From Synechococcus sp. CCY 9618 (GTDB lineage: Bacteria; Cyanobacteriota; Cyanobacteriia; PCC-6307; Cyanobiaceae), in assembly GCF_019038415.1 (NCBI RefSeq), contig NZ_JAFKRG010000049.1:1-64000 (forward strand): a stretch of 64,000 nt of DNA, in the 5' to 3' direction. The notes beneath the pieces are model-generated. The model ran no database searches, was not told the DNA's origin, and was given only the letters and a program-made list of their open reading frames with translations. A program made the position numbers and the translations under genes. Shown in pieces: positions 43,206-51,478 of the stretch (position 1 is its first letter; each line of letters begins with the position of its first letter).

Positions 43206-44979
43206 GAGTTTGTTGCCGATAGAGCAGCAGCCCTTCTGACGCGGCGCATGCCGCTGCTCAGCTTGTCTTCTGCTGGTTGTGCCATTGGATGGTGGCCGAT
43301 TAAGCCCCGGCTGACGCCGCCAGGGCTGACCCTTCATCCCGTGGCTGCCCACTGCGCCTGCTGCTGTGATCGCCTGAACCGGAACAACTTGAGCAGGTTG
43401 TGGGTGGCCGCGATCAGGTGCCACTCGCCGTCGACCTTCTCAAGGCCCCGCAACAGAAAGCGCCGCAGGCCTCGGCCTTCCTTGATCTGGCCGTTCACCG
43501 GCTCCACGATCGCCTTGCGCTGGGCGTAGATCGCTGATCCTGTCTTGCTTCTGAGCTTGCGGGCCATCCGAGCTTTCCCATCGGCGTCCTTGGGCATCGG
43601 ACCGCGTTTCGGTGGTAGCGGCTGGCCATGCGGCAGGCGGCCGGTGGCGATGTAGGCATCGATGCCCTGATCGGTGCAGGCCTTGGCGTTGTCCTCGCTC
43701 CAGTAGCCCGCATCCAGCGTCATCACCTCAGGCAGTGCACCGGCTGTGGCTGCGATGCGCTGCAGCATGGGTTCGAGGTGCTCGACATCCGGCGGTTGGT
43801 TGCTCACGCCCACCGCCACGATCACCTGATGGTCGCTGTCGACTGCCAGCTGGCAGTTGTAGCCCTGCAGGTACGACCCGCCTGACTGCATCAGGTGGCT
43901 GTCGGCATCCGTGAAATTGCGCTGGGTCTTCCTGGTTGGCGTGCCATCGGCCTTCCTGGCCAGGCCCCGCCTGGGCATCGCATCACAGGCCAGGGGCTCC
44001 AGATCCGGTGGTTCCAGGCCTGCATCCTCGGCAGCCTCGATTGCCTTCTCCCGCGCGGCCTTGGCCTTGGCCGCTGCCGTCTCGACCTTTCTGGTCAGCT
44101 CAGCCTGCTCTGCCGCCGCTGCATCCGACTCGCGGGCGGCACTCGCTTTCGCCCTGGCCTCCTCAGCTTCCTGTTGCCGTTGACGCGCCGTCGCTGCAGC
44201 GGTTTCGGCTTCCATCTCCTTGCGGGCCTGACGGATGCGAGCCAGACGGTCCTGGCGGCGCCGGAGTTCATCGGGCAGATCACTGCCGAGTTTGCCCTTG
44301 ACGTAGCGGCGATCGTCCTGGGCATCCAGGATCTCAGCCTTGCGCATCAAGGCGTTGATCTCCTGCTCCAGTTCCTTCTCGGCCCTGAGCATCCGCTCGT
44401 GGCTCATGGCTTTGCGCTTGGAGGCGATGGCCTGCACCTTGGTGCCATCCATGGGCGACATGACCCAGGCTCACCATCCCCGCCTTCTGGCACAGCCGCA
44501 GGATCTGAACAAACAGGTCTTTCAACGCATCGAGATTCCGGCGCCGGAACTCACTGATGGGGCTGTGGTCCGGTTGCTGGTTGCCGGTCAGCACCCGAAA
44601 GGCCAGGTCCTCGTAGCAGGCCCGCTCGATCTTGCGAGAGGAGACGATGCCCACGCAGTAGGCGTAGAGCAGCAGCATCGTCATCATCCTGGGGTCAAAG
44701 CCCTTCTCGCCGCGGGGATCCTTGGCCTGAGCGGGGATCAGGATCTCGGAGAGATCCAGCTCATCCACCAGGTCCAGCAGGAAATACACCTGGTGGTCGT
44801 CGGCAAGCCACTCCCTGGGTGACGGCGGCAGCAGGGTGATCTGCTCCGGCTGCCAGCGACGGAAGGACTTGGCTTCTGCATGGCCCATTCTATCGCCCAG
44901 ATCCATAGCTGCCACTGGGATCTGGGCAGATTCTGGAGCGTCTGTGGAGAGCCGAGGGCGATCTACGCGCGACAGGCTC
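43206..44979 (-). mobile_element. IS1182-like insertion sequence, copy 1
   Basis: About 1.77 kb. The left end begins GAGTTTGTTGCCGATAGAGC and the right end, read inward, GAGCCTGTCGCGCGTAGATC, an imperfect inverted repeat. CTAG flanks both sides (43202-43205, 44980-44983). The inside is one minus-strand transposase gene with a frameshift. It is closely similar over its length to the copy at 46894-48668. Confidence 0.85.
43334..44888 (-). pseudogene. IS1182 family transposase, copy 1, frameshifted
   Basis: The N-terminal part from ATG 44888 reads QPEQITLLPPSPREW, then MMTMLLLYAYCVGIVSSRKIERA and FRRRNLDALKDLFVQIL, up to GMVSLGHVA. One extra base then shifts the frame, and the rest continues from DGTKVQAIASKRKAMSHERM through a long Ala/Glu coiled region to the catalytic DDE part (YNCQLAVDSDHQVIV, TLDAGYWSEDN, and GLRRFLLRGLEKVDGEWHL). 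Copy 2 is intact across this position, which proves the lesion. As written the product would be two fragments. Confidence 0.85.
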
Positions 44980-44983
44980 CTAG

Positions 44984-45316
44984 CTCTGTGAACCACGAGG
45001 AGCAGCGGCTGACATGCCGCGGCACTGCTGGTCTCACCCTTGCGACCCGGCCCGGCCCACGGTGAGGTGGGTGCCTGCCCGGAATGCCGGAAGTCGAAGG
45101 GATCGGCAGGGCCTACCGGGAGGGGCGGTTGCTGGATGGTGTCCTCAGAATTGGGGGAACTCCAAGGTTGAAGGCGGGGTTGGTGTGTCGCACCTCAACC
45201 CGTAGCGGCCTGACAGCTCCTTGACCACTGAACTGCTGTGGAAGAACACCTAGGGCAGATAGAGTTTGCGGTTGCGTTGGTAGAATTCGAAATAATCAGT
45301 CGCAAAGAGGCCTGAT
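44984..45316. other. left part of transposon cargo, no gene seen
   Basis: 333 bases between IS copy 1 and the oxidoreductase gene. No frame has recognisable content. The first half is GC-rich, the second more AT-rich; the last 70 bases (around TTGCGTTGGTAGAATTCGA) probably hold the promoter of the oxidoreductase, although no clear -35/-10 pair can be fixed. Confidence 0.4.
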
Positions 45317-46654
45317 ATGCATCGTCTGCTGATGCACAACCCCATCGCTATAGCGACCCTGTGGATTCTGGCCTACGTGGTGATCTGCCTATTTCCCCTG
45401 TTGGTGGCTCTGCTGTACCCAGCGCCAGCGGGGCGGAGTTTCTGGGTCGAGTTTTCAGTGGCTCTGGGCTTTATCGGCTTGGCGATGATGGTGCTCCAGT
45501 TTGTGCTGACCGCTCGGGTCAACCGCATTGAGGCCTCCTTCGGCATCGATATTCTAATCCAGTTTCACCGCTTTTCCTCCCTGGCGGCCTTTGCCATGGT
45601 CGTTGTACACCCCATCATTCTATTCATCCACGAGCCCACAACTTTAGACCTGCTCAATTTTCTCCAGGCGCCGCTGCGGGCTCAGCTGGCGACCATTGCC
45701 ACCCTCGCTTTTCTCGTGATGGTGGTGACGACGATCTGGCGACGCCCCCTAAACATCCCCTACGAGCCCTGGCGGTTGCTGCACACCCTTCTAGCAGTCC
45801 TCGCGGTGGGCCTGGGCTTTGGTCATGCCATGCTCGTGGGCAACTATCTGAGCCTGTTTTGGCAGGCGGTGCTGTGGTCGGGGCTGGTGCTGGTTGCCCT
45901 GTGGCTGATCGTCTACGTGCGGCTGGTCAAGCCCTGGATGATGACCAAAAGGCCCTACTTTGTGGAGGAGGTTGTTGTCCAGAGGGGGGATGTGCACACT
46001 TTGGCGCTGCGGCCCTACGGCCACGATGGTTTTACCTTTAAGCCGGGTCAGTTTGCCTGGCTCACCCTGGGAGTGAACCCAGTGCATATGCGAGAGCATC
46101 CCTTTTCGATGTCTTCCTGTGCTGACCAAAGTGATCGCATTGAGTTTGGCATTAAAGCCCTAGGCGACTTCACGCGTCGCATTAAAGATGTCAAACCAGG
46201 TACCAAGGCCTACTTGGATGGACCCTACGGCGTATTTACCACCGAGAGCTACTGGGATAGCGCTGGCTTTGTTCTGATCGCAGGGGGGATTGGGATTACC
46301 CCGATACTGAGCATGATTACAACGGCGATCACCCGCCAGGACGATCGCCCCTTCCTGCTGATCTATGCGATCAAGACATGGGGAGACGCCACCTACCGGG
46401 AGGAGCTGGAAGCCATGAAGAGTCAGCTGGATCTGACCATTGTCTACGTCCTGCGCGAGGGCCACGAGGGATGGGGAGGGGAGACAGGCTACGTCGACAA
46501 GGATCTACTCGATCGCTACATTCCTCTGCACCGAGGCAGTCGCCACTACTTTATTTGCGCGGCCCCGGTTATGATGGATGCAGTGGAGACGGCCCTCCTT
46601 GACCTGGAAGTACCTGTCACCAATGTGCACATGGAGCACTTTAACCTGGCCTAG
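45317..46654 (+). CDS. ferric-reductase-like membrane oxidoreductase (FAD/NAD binding)
   Basis: Protein of 445 residues. The N-terminal half has six or so helices with paired His residues for haem (FHRFSSLAAFAMVVVHPI and LLHTLLAVLAVGLGFGHAM), as in ferric-reductase/NOX-like domains. The C-terminal half is a flavin reductase: FKPGQFAWLTL, MREHPFSMSS (the RxxS FAD motif), LDGPYGVF, FVLIAGGIGITPILSM (NAD-binding) and a final MEHFNLA. It would move electrons from NAD(P)H through FAD and haem across the membrane. Codon use is less GC-biased than in the host genes, and it lies between two IS copies, so it was probably acquired by transfer. Confidence 0.82.
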   Translation: MHRLLMHNPIAIATLWILAYVVICLFPLLVALLYPAPAGRSFWVEFSVALGFIGLAMMVLQFVLTARVNRIEASFGIDILIQFHRFSSLAAFAMVVVHPIILFIHEPTTLDLLNFLQAPLRAQLATIATLAFLVMVVTTIWRRPLNIPYEPWRLLHTLLAVLAVGLGFGHAMLVGNYLSLFWQAVLWSGLVLVALWLIVYVRLVKPWMMTKRPYFVEEVVVQRGDVHTLALRPYGHDGFTFKPGQFAWLTLGVNPVHMREHPFSMSSCADQSDRIEFGIKALGDFTRRIKDVKPGTKAYLDGPYGVFTTESYWDSAGFVLIAGGIGITPILSMITTAITRQDDRPFLLIYAIKTWGDATYREELEAMKSQLDLTIVYVLREGHEGWGGETGYVDKDLLDRYIPLHRGSRHYFICAAPVMMDAVETALLDLEVPVTNVHMEHFNLA

Positions 46655-46772
46655 ATGTTCTCGCTCAACGCCCATGGGGGATTGAGGCACTATCGATCAG
46701 ACCGTTGTCTGGGAGCAAGATAGGGCCCAAACCAACTGACATGGTTGGATCGAACAAGCTTAAGGAGACGCC

Positions 46773-46910
46773 ATGCGCTACAGTATTATGCTGCAAATCG
46801 CGCTTAGCACCACGCTGATTCTGGTGGGAGCAGGCGCATTCTTTGCCTGGCTGCAAACCCGCCCGATCGAAGACCCCAGAGCCCCTCATCTAGGAGTTTG
46901 TTGCCGATAG
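46773..46910 (+). pseudogene. 5' fragment of a membrane-anchored protein gene cut by IS copy 2
   Basis: A strong ribosome-binding site TAAGGAG precedes ATG 46773. The first 40 codons encode a single hydrophobic segment (MLQIALSTTLILVGAGAFFAW) and a short polar part, a signal-anchor layout. The frame then runs into the CTAG and the left end of IS copy 2 and stops at TAG 46908. The rest of the gene is not found beyond the IS. It lies 118 bases after the oxidoreductase and may have been its partner. Function unknown. Confidence 0.6.
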
Positions 46911-48668
46911 AGCAGCAGCCCTTCTGGCGCGGCGCATGCCGCTGCACAGCTTGTCTTCTGCTGGTTGTGCCATTGGATGATGGCCGATTCAGTGCTGGCT
47001 GACACCGCCAGGGCCATGACCCTTCATCCCGTGGCTGCCCACTGCACCTGCTGCTGTGATCGCCTGAACCGGAACAACTTGAGCAGGTTGTGGGTGGCAG
47101 CGATCAGATGCCACTCGGCGTCGACCTTCTCAAGCCCCCGCAACAGGAAGCGCCGCAGGCCCCTGGCTTCCTTGATCTGCCCGTTCACTGGCTCCACGAT
47201 CGCCTTGCGCTGGGCGTAGATCTTCGATCCCTTCTTGCTTCTGAGCTTGCGGGCCATGCGGGTCTTGGCATTGGCGTCTTTGGGGAGCGGTCCGCGTTTC
47301 GGCGGTGGAGGCTGCCCGGGCGGCAACCGGCCCGTGGCGATGTAGGCGTCAATCCCCTGATCCGCGCAGGTCTTGGCGTTGTCCTCGCTCCAATACCCCG
47401 CATCCATCGTCATCACTGTGGGCAGCTCTCCGGCGTTGGTGCCGATGCGCTGCAGCATCGGCTCCAGATGCTCCACATCCGGCGGCTGGTTGCTCACGCC
47501 CACCGCCACGATCACCTGGTGGTCGCTGTCCACCGCCACCTGGCAGTTGTAGCCCTGCAGATAGGTGCCGCCTGACTGCATCAGATGGCTGTCGGGGTCA
47601 GTGAAGTTGCGCTGGGTCTTCCTGATGGGGGTGCCATCGGTCTTCCTGGCCAGGCCACGCCTGGGCATCGCCTCAACCGCCAGAGGCTCCAGGTCCGGTG
47701 GTTCCAAACCGGCGCTCTCGGCAGCTTCGATCGCCTTCTCCCTTGCGGTTTTGGCCTTGGCCGCTGCCGTCTCGGCTTTCTTGTTCTGCTCGCTCTGCTC
47801 AGCCACTGGTGCATCCGATTCGCGGGCGGCAGCCGCTCGTGCCCTGGCCTCCTCCGCTTCCTCCTGCCGCTGCCTTGCAGCAGCCGCAGCGGTCTCCGCT
47901 TCCATCTCCTTGCGGGCCTGACGGATGCGAGCCAGACGGTCCTGGCGGCGCCGCAGTTCATCGGGCAGATCACTACCGCGATTCCCTTTGCCGTAGCGGC
48001 GATCCTCCTGGGCATCCAGGATTTCGGCCTTGCGCATCAAGCCGTTGATCTCTTTGTCCAGCTCCTTCTCCGCCCTGAGCATCCGCTCATGGCTCATGGC
48101 TTTGTGCTTGGAGGCATTGGCCTGAACCTTGGTGCCGTCCAGCGCCACATGGCCCAGGCTCACCATCCCGGCCTTCTGGCACAGCCGCAGGATCTGCACG
48201 AACAGGCCCTTGAGCGCGTCGAGGTTGCGGCGGCGGAACTCACTGATCCGGCTGTGATCGGGCTGCTGGTTGCCGGTGAGCACCCGAAAGGCCAGGTCCT
48301 CGTAACAGGCCCGCTCGATCTTGCGAGAGGAGACGATACCTACGCAGTAGGCGTAGAGCAACAGAAGGGTCAACATCCGCGGATCAAATCCCTTCTCCCC
48401 GCAGGGATCCTTGGCCTGAGGGGATCAGGATCTGCGAGAGATCGAGCTCATCCACCAGGTCCAACAGGAAATACCCCTGATGGTCTTCTGAAAGCCACTC
48501 CCGGGGGGAAGGCGGCAGCAGGGTGTTCTGCTCCGGCTGCCAGGGGCGAAAGGTCTTGCGCTTCTGCATGCCCCATTCTCTCGGTCAGATCCACTGCAGT
48601 CACTGGGATCCAGGCAGATTCAGGGACGTCTGTGGAGAGCTTGGCCGCGATCTACGCGCAACAGGCTC
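46894..48668 (-). mobile_element. IS1182-like insertion sequence, copy 2
   Basis: About 1.78 kb with the same end sequences as copy 1: left GAGTTTGTTGCCGATAGAGC; right, read inward, GAGCCTGTTGCGCGTAGATC. CTAG lies on both sides (46890-46893 and 48669-48672). The orientation is the same as copy 1. The two copies differ at many scattered bases, so they are not a recent duplication of one another. Confidence 0.85.
47024..48569 (-). pseudogene. IS1182 family transposase, copy 2, frameshifted near N-terminus
   Basis: From ATG 48569 the frame reads KRKTFRPWQPEQNTLLPPSPREW up to SQILIPSGQG, where two bases are missing relative to copy 1 (GATCCCCTCAGG against GATCCCCGCTCAGG). The remaining 450 codons, from MLTLLLLYAYCVGIVSSRK through SLGHVALDGTKVQANAS to the C-terminal GLRRFLLRGLEKVDAEWHL, are open. 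The lesion is at a different place from that of copy 1. Confidence 0.84.
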
Positions 48669-49586
48669 CTAGGGATCGGGACGCCAGGCACCGTCAATGA
48701 ACCGCTCCGTCACCAGGCCCCGACCCCTGAGCAGGGCGATCAGGCCCTGATCGCCGAGCAGATGCAGCAGGCCCACCACCACCAGGGTGTCGTCAGGCCG
48801 CCGCAGGAAGCCGCGAACCGGGGACACCCAGGCAGCATTGCGCCGGGCCACCAGGCGCTGGAAGAGATCGGGTCGCAGGCGGTAGTCGCTGAGCAGCAGG
48901 GCATCGAGCCGGGGCAGATCTCCGGCGCGCCAGGCCCCCTCGAGGGCATCGAGCCGGGGCCCGAGGCCGTCCAGTTCCCTCAGGGTGAGCTCCAGCAGAT
49001 CCACCTGATCCCGTCGGGGCAGGCCGTCCAGCAGGTCGAACTGCTGGGCGGGCGTCTCCAGACCCTCGATCGGCTTGTGATCGGCGGCAGCCCGCGCCTG
49101 CAGCTGGGCCTCCACGCCGCTCTCCGGGGTGTATCCGCGGCGCAGGAAGTCAGCGGAGGCCAGCAGCAACGCCACCGCCCAGGGCTCGAACCGGTCAACA
49201 GCCGCCTCCGGCAGACCCAGCCCGGCCAGCTGGGGCTGCAGGGCCCGCCAGCTCTGGGCGGGCAGTCCGCTCCGCAGGGATCGGCCCTGGGGATCGATGG
49301 CCCGCTCGAGCAGCTCACCGGCCAGGTCCGCGGGGCTGATGGCGTCCATGTCGAGCTCCATCGCCAGCCGCTCGGCGTCCCTGTAGGCCCGGCCATAGGA
49401 CGGGGGAAGAGCGGCCCTGTCGCGGCGCAGCTGATGCAGGGAACCGGCGATGAACACCGTGCCTGCGCCGTCGCGCACTCGCCAGAGGGTGCCCACGTCG
49501 GCCGCCGCCGCACCGGCTGCGGCGGCCTGGGTGCAGACCAGCAGGGCCACCAGGGTCAGGGAGCGGCGCAGCACCGACGCAGGCAT
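48669..49586 (-). CDS. TraB/GumN family protein, secreted
   Basis: Protein of 305 residues. The N-terminus RRSLTLVALLVCTQAAAAGAAAADV is a signal peptide. The TraB/GumN fold shows GTVFIAGSLHQLRRD (the GxxH motif), ERLAMELDMDAI (conserved Glu) and DTLVVVGLLHLLGDQGL (second GxxH). Such proteins resemble Tiki-type metalloproteases; the function in bacteria is unsettled. Its TAG stop lies in the CTAG at the right edge of the composite transposon, so the protein is full length. Confidence 0.84.
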   Translation of the reverse strand: MPASVLRRSLTLVALLVCTQAAAAGAAAADVGTLWRVRDGAGTVFIAGSLHQLRRDRAALPPSYGRAYRDAERLAMELDMDAISPADLAGELLERAIDPQGRSLRSGLPAQSWRALQPQLAGLGLPEAAVDRFEPWAVALLLASADFLRRGYTPESGVEAQLQARAAADHKPIEGLETPAQQFDLLDGLPRRDQVDLLELTLRELDGLGPRLDALEGAWRAGDLPRLDALLLSDYRLRPDLFQRLVARRNAAWVSPVRGFLRRPDDTLVVVGLLHLLGDQGLIALLRGRGLVTERFIDGAWRPDP

Positions 49587-49993
49587 GGGGCTGCGGGAGC
49601 GAGGAATCTCGCTGCTGACGCTAGCGATGGTCCCTGGGGGCCATTGTTCCGGCCATGCTGGCCGCGGCTTCCGCCTGCGACCGATGGCCCTGGCCCCACT
49701 GCTGGTGATCGGCCGATGCCCTGCACAGAGGCTGGCGGGGGCGCTCGGGGAACGCCCTCGTCTAATGGGGCCTCCCGGGCTTCACGCTCTGGCTTGAAGG
49801 AATGTGAGCACCCGGGGGAGCGGGGCCCCCGGCAGCGGAAAGAAATTAAAATGAGCACAGGAGGGAGGCTCTTCGCACCCACCCCGCTCCGGTCCCGCCT
49901 AGCACCACCCGCTGAGTCAGCGAGCGGCCGCCGGAGCTCCCACCCACCCTGAGCCGACCCTCCCACGCCCTTCCAGCCAGAGGAGTCAACGCC
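49587..49993. promoter_or_regulatory. divergent control region of traB/gumN-like gene and hsp20
   Basis: 407 bases with no gene. CCGGGGG (49812-49818) and CCCCCGG (49826-49832) form a perfect 7-base hairpin. It is followed by an A-rich stretch (GAAAGAAATTAAAATGAG, 49838-49855), which may hold promoter elements for hsp20. GAGGAG at 49980-49986 is the ribosome-binding site of hsp20. No CIRCE element (TTAGCACTC-N9-GAGTGCTAA) is present. Confidence 0.4.
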
Positions 49994-50446
49994 ATGGCCA
50001 TCATTCCTTCGGAAACCCTCAAGGACGTCGAAGAACTCTTCGACCGCTACACCCGTACCCTGCCCTGGCCCTGGCCCGCCGGACGCAGCCATGCCACCAC
50101 TGGTGCCATGGCCGACTGGAACCCCCGGGTCGACATCGTCGAAACCGATGACGCCTACGAGGTTCAGGCCGACATTCCCGGGGTCCGCAAGGAGGACCTC
50201 AAGGTGACCGTCGACCACGGCGTGCTCACCGTGCAGGGGGAACGGCAGCAGGAGAAAAAGGAGGACAGCGCCCGCATGCACCGGGTGGAGCGCTTCTACG
50301 GCCACTTCTCCCGCAGCTTCACCCTGCCCGAAGATGCCGACACCGGCGCCCTCCAGGCCACGGCCCGGGAGGGCCAGCTGACCGTGACGGTGCCCCGCAA
50401 GGGCCCGCCCCCCAGCGCCGAGCCCACCCAGGTGCCGGTGCAGTGA
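49994..50446 (+). CDS. small heat-shock protein Hsp20 (alpha-crystallin domain)
   Basis: Protein of 150 residues. The alpha-crystallin domain occupies about residues 45-140: WNPRVDIVETDDAYEVQADIPGVRKEDLKVTVDHGVLTVQGER at its start and FYGHFSRSFTLPEDAD in the middle. The ending GQLTVTVPRKGPPP is the usual GxLxVxVPK strand. The IxI/V-type C-terminal anchor is weak (VPVQ). It acts as an ATP-independent holdase for unfolded proteins. A GAGGAG site lies eight bases before ATG 49994. The gene converges on hypE. Confidence 0.93.
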   Translation: MAIIPSETLKDVEELFDRYTRTLPWPWPAGRSHATTGAMADWNPRVDIVETDDAYEVQADIPGVRKEDLKVTVDHGVLTVQGERQQEKKEDSARMHRVERFYGHFSRSFTLPEDADTGALQATAREGQLTVTVPRKGPPPSAEPTQVPVQ

Positions 50447-50450
50447 CCGG

Positions 50451-50480
50451 GCTGCCCCGGATCAGCAGATCCGGGGCAGC
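50451..50480. terminator. perfect hairpin between hsp20 and hypE
   Basis: GCTGCCCCGGATC (50451-50463) and GATCCGGGGCAGC (50468-50480) form a 13-base perfect stem with a 4-base loop. It fills the gap between the convergent stops and reaches into the last codons of hypE, including the essential C-terminal Cys codon. There is no T-run, so it may act as a bidirectional barrier rather than a classical terminator. Confidence 0.5.
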
Positions 50481-51478
50481 AGCTCACCGCTGAGCGGAAC
50501 CAGCACCCGCTCGCTGCCGTAGGGGGTGCGCAGCAGCACCCGGCCCCGGGGAGTCCCACCGGCCACCGCGCCGATCCAGGCGCCACCGCCGGGCTCCAGC
50601 ACCGCCAGGGCCCGCTCTCGCTCGGCTTCGGGAACCACCGCCACGAAGCGGCCCTCGTTGGCCATGTGCAGGGGTTCGAAGCCCAGCAGGTCGCAGCTGC
50701 GCCGCACGGGTTCGGCCACCGGAATCCTCTCCTCCTCGATCAGCAGCTCCAGTCCCCGGGGGGCCGCCAGCTCCTGCAGGGCACTGGCCAGGCCGCCCCG
50801 GGTGAGGTCCCGCAGGCAGTGGAGCCGCACCCCCTCCGCCAGCAGCGCCTCCACCGCGGGCCACAGGGGCATGCAGTCGCTGGCCAGGGGTGGCTGAAGA
50901 TCGAGGCCATGGCGGGCGGCCAGGATCGCCACCCCGTGGCGCCCCAGATCGCCGCTCACCAGCAGCTGGTCGCCGACCCCGATCGCCAGCGGATCGATGG
51001 AGTCGGCCACCTCCAGCGCCCCGATGCCGCTGGTGTTCACGAAGATCCCGTCCCCCTTGCCCCGCTCCACCACCTTGGTGTCGCCGGTGACGATCGCCAT
51101 GCCGCACTGCCGCGCCGTGGCCGCCAGCGAACTGACGATGCGCCGCAGCAGGGCCAGCTCCAGTCCCTCCTCCAGGATCAGACCCAGGCTGAGCACCAGG
51201 GGCCGGGCGCCGGCCATGGCCAGGTCGTTGGCGGTGCCGGTCACCGCCAGGGTGCCGATGTCGCCCCCCTCGAATTCCAGGGGCTGCACCACGTAGCTGT
51301 CGGTGGTGAAGGCGAGCCGGCCATGGGGCAGATCGAGGCGGGCGGCGTCATGGAGCACCTGGTCGGGGTCGGCGTAGAGGCGGCGCAGTTCGGTGTCGAT
51401 CAGCTGCTGCATCAGGGTGCCGCCGCCGCCGTGGGCCAGCTGGATGCGGGCCCCGGGGGCCGGGGCGGGCTCAACCAC
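50462..51478 (-). CDS. hypE: hydrogenase maturation protein HypE
   Basis: Protein of 338 residues that dehydrates the carbamoyl group on its own C-terminal Cys to give the cyanide ligand of NiFe hydrogenase. The PurM-like ATPase fold is shown by AHGGGGTLMQQLI, VTGTANDLAMAGARP, VTGDTKVVERGKGDGIFVNTSG and LRDLTRGGLA. The terminus PRIC carries the required Cys. The start is GTG 51478, overlapping hypD by 8 bases; longer in-frame sequence is hypD shadow. It is the last gene of the hypC-nifJ-DHOD-hypD-hypE block. Confidence 0.93.
   Translation of the reverse strand: MVEPAPAPGARIQLAHGGGGTLMQQLIDTELRRLYADPDQVLHDAARLDLPHGRLAFTTDSYVVQPLEFEGGDIGTLAVTGTANDLAMAGARPLVLSLGLILEEGLELALLRRIVSSLAATARQCGMAIVTGDTKVVERGKGDGIFVNTSGIGALEVADSIDPLAIGVGDQLLVSGDLGRHGVAILAARHGLDLQPPLASDCMPLWPAVEALLAEGVRLHCLRDLTRGGLASALQELAAPRGLELLIEEERIPVAEPVRRSCDLLGFEPLHMANEGRFVAVVPEAERERALAVLEPGGGAWIGAVAGGTPRGRVLLRTPYGSERVLVPLSGELLPRIC

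Larger units (their letters stand above)
43202..48672. mobile_element. putative composite transposon bounded by CTAG
   Basis: Two same-orientation IS1182-like copies enclose about 1.9 kb of lower-GC cargo. CTAG lies at both outer ends (43202-43205 and 48669-48672). Removing everything between one CTAG and the other would join the phosphoribosyltransferase end GGCTAG to the TraB/GumN end CTAGGG, leaving two convergent genes with stop codons in one palindromic CTAG. That is what a 4-base target duplication by the whole unit predicts. Two independent insertions remain possible. Confidence 0.62.

Noticed and set aside
45040-45110. GGTGCCTGCCCGGAATGCCGGAAG-like stretch reminiscent of 23S rRNA
   Set aside because: Only about 20 bases resemble the rRNA segment and the flanks do not match; no rRNA gene is present.
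49587-49993. CIRCE-type heat-shock operator upstream of hsp20
   Set aside because: No TTAGCACTC/GAGTGCTAA pair; only a short GC hairpin is present.
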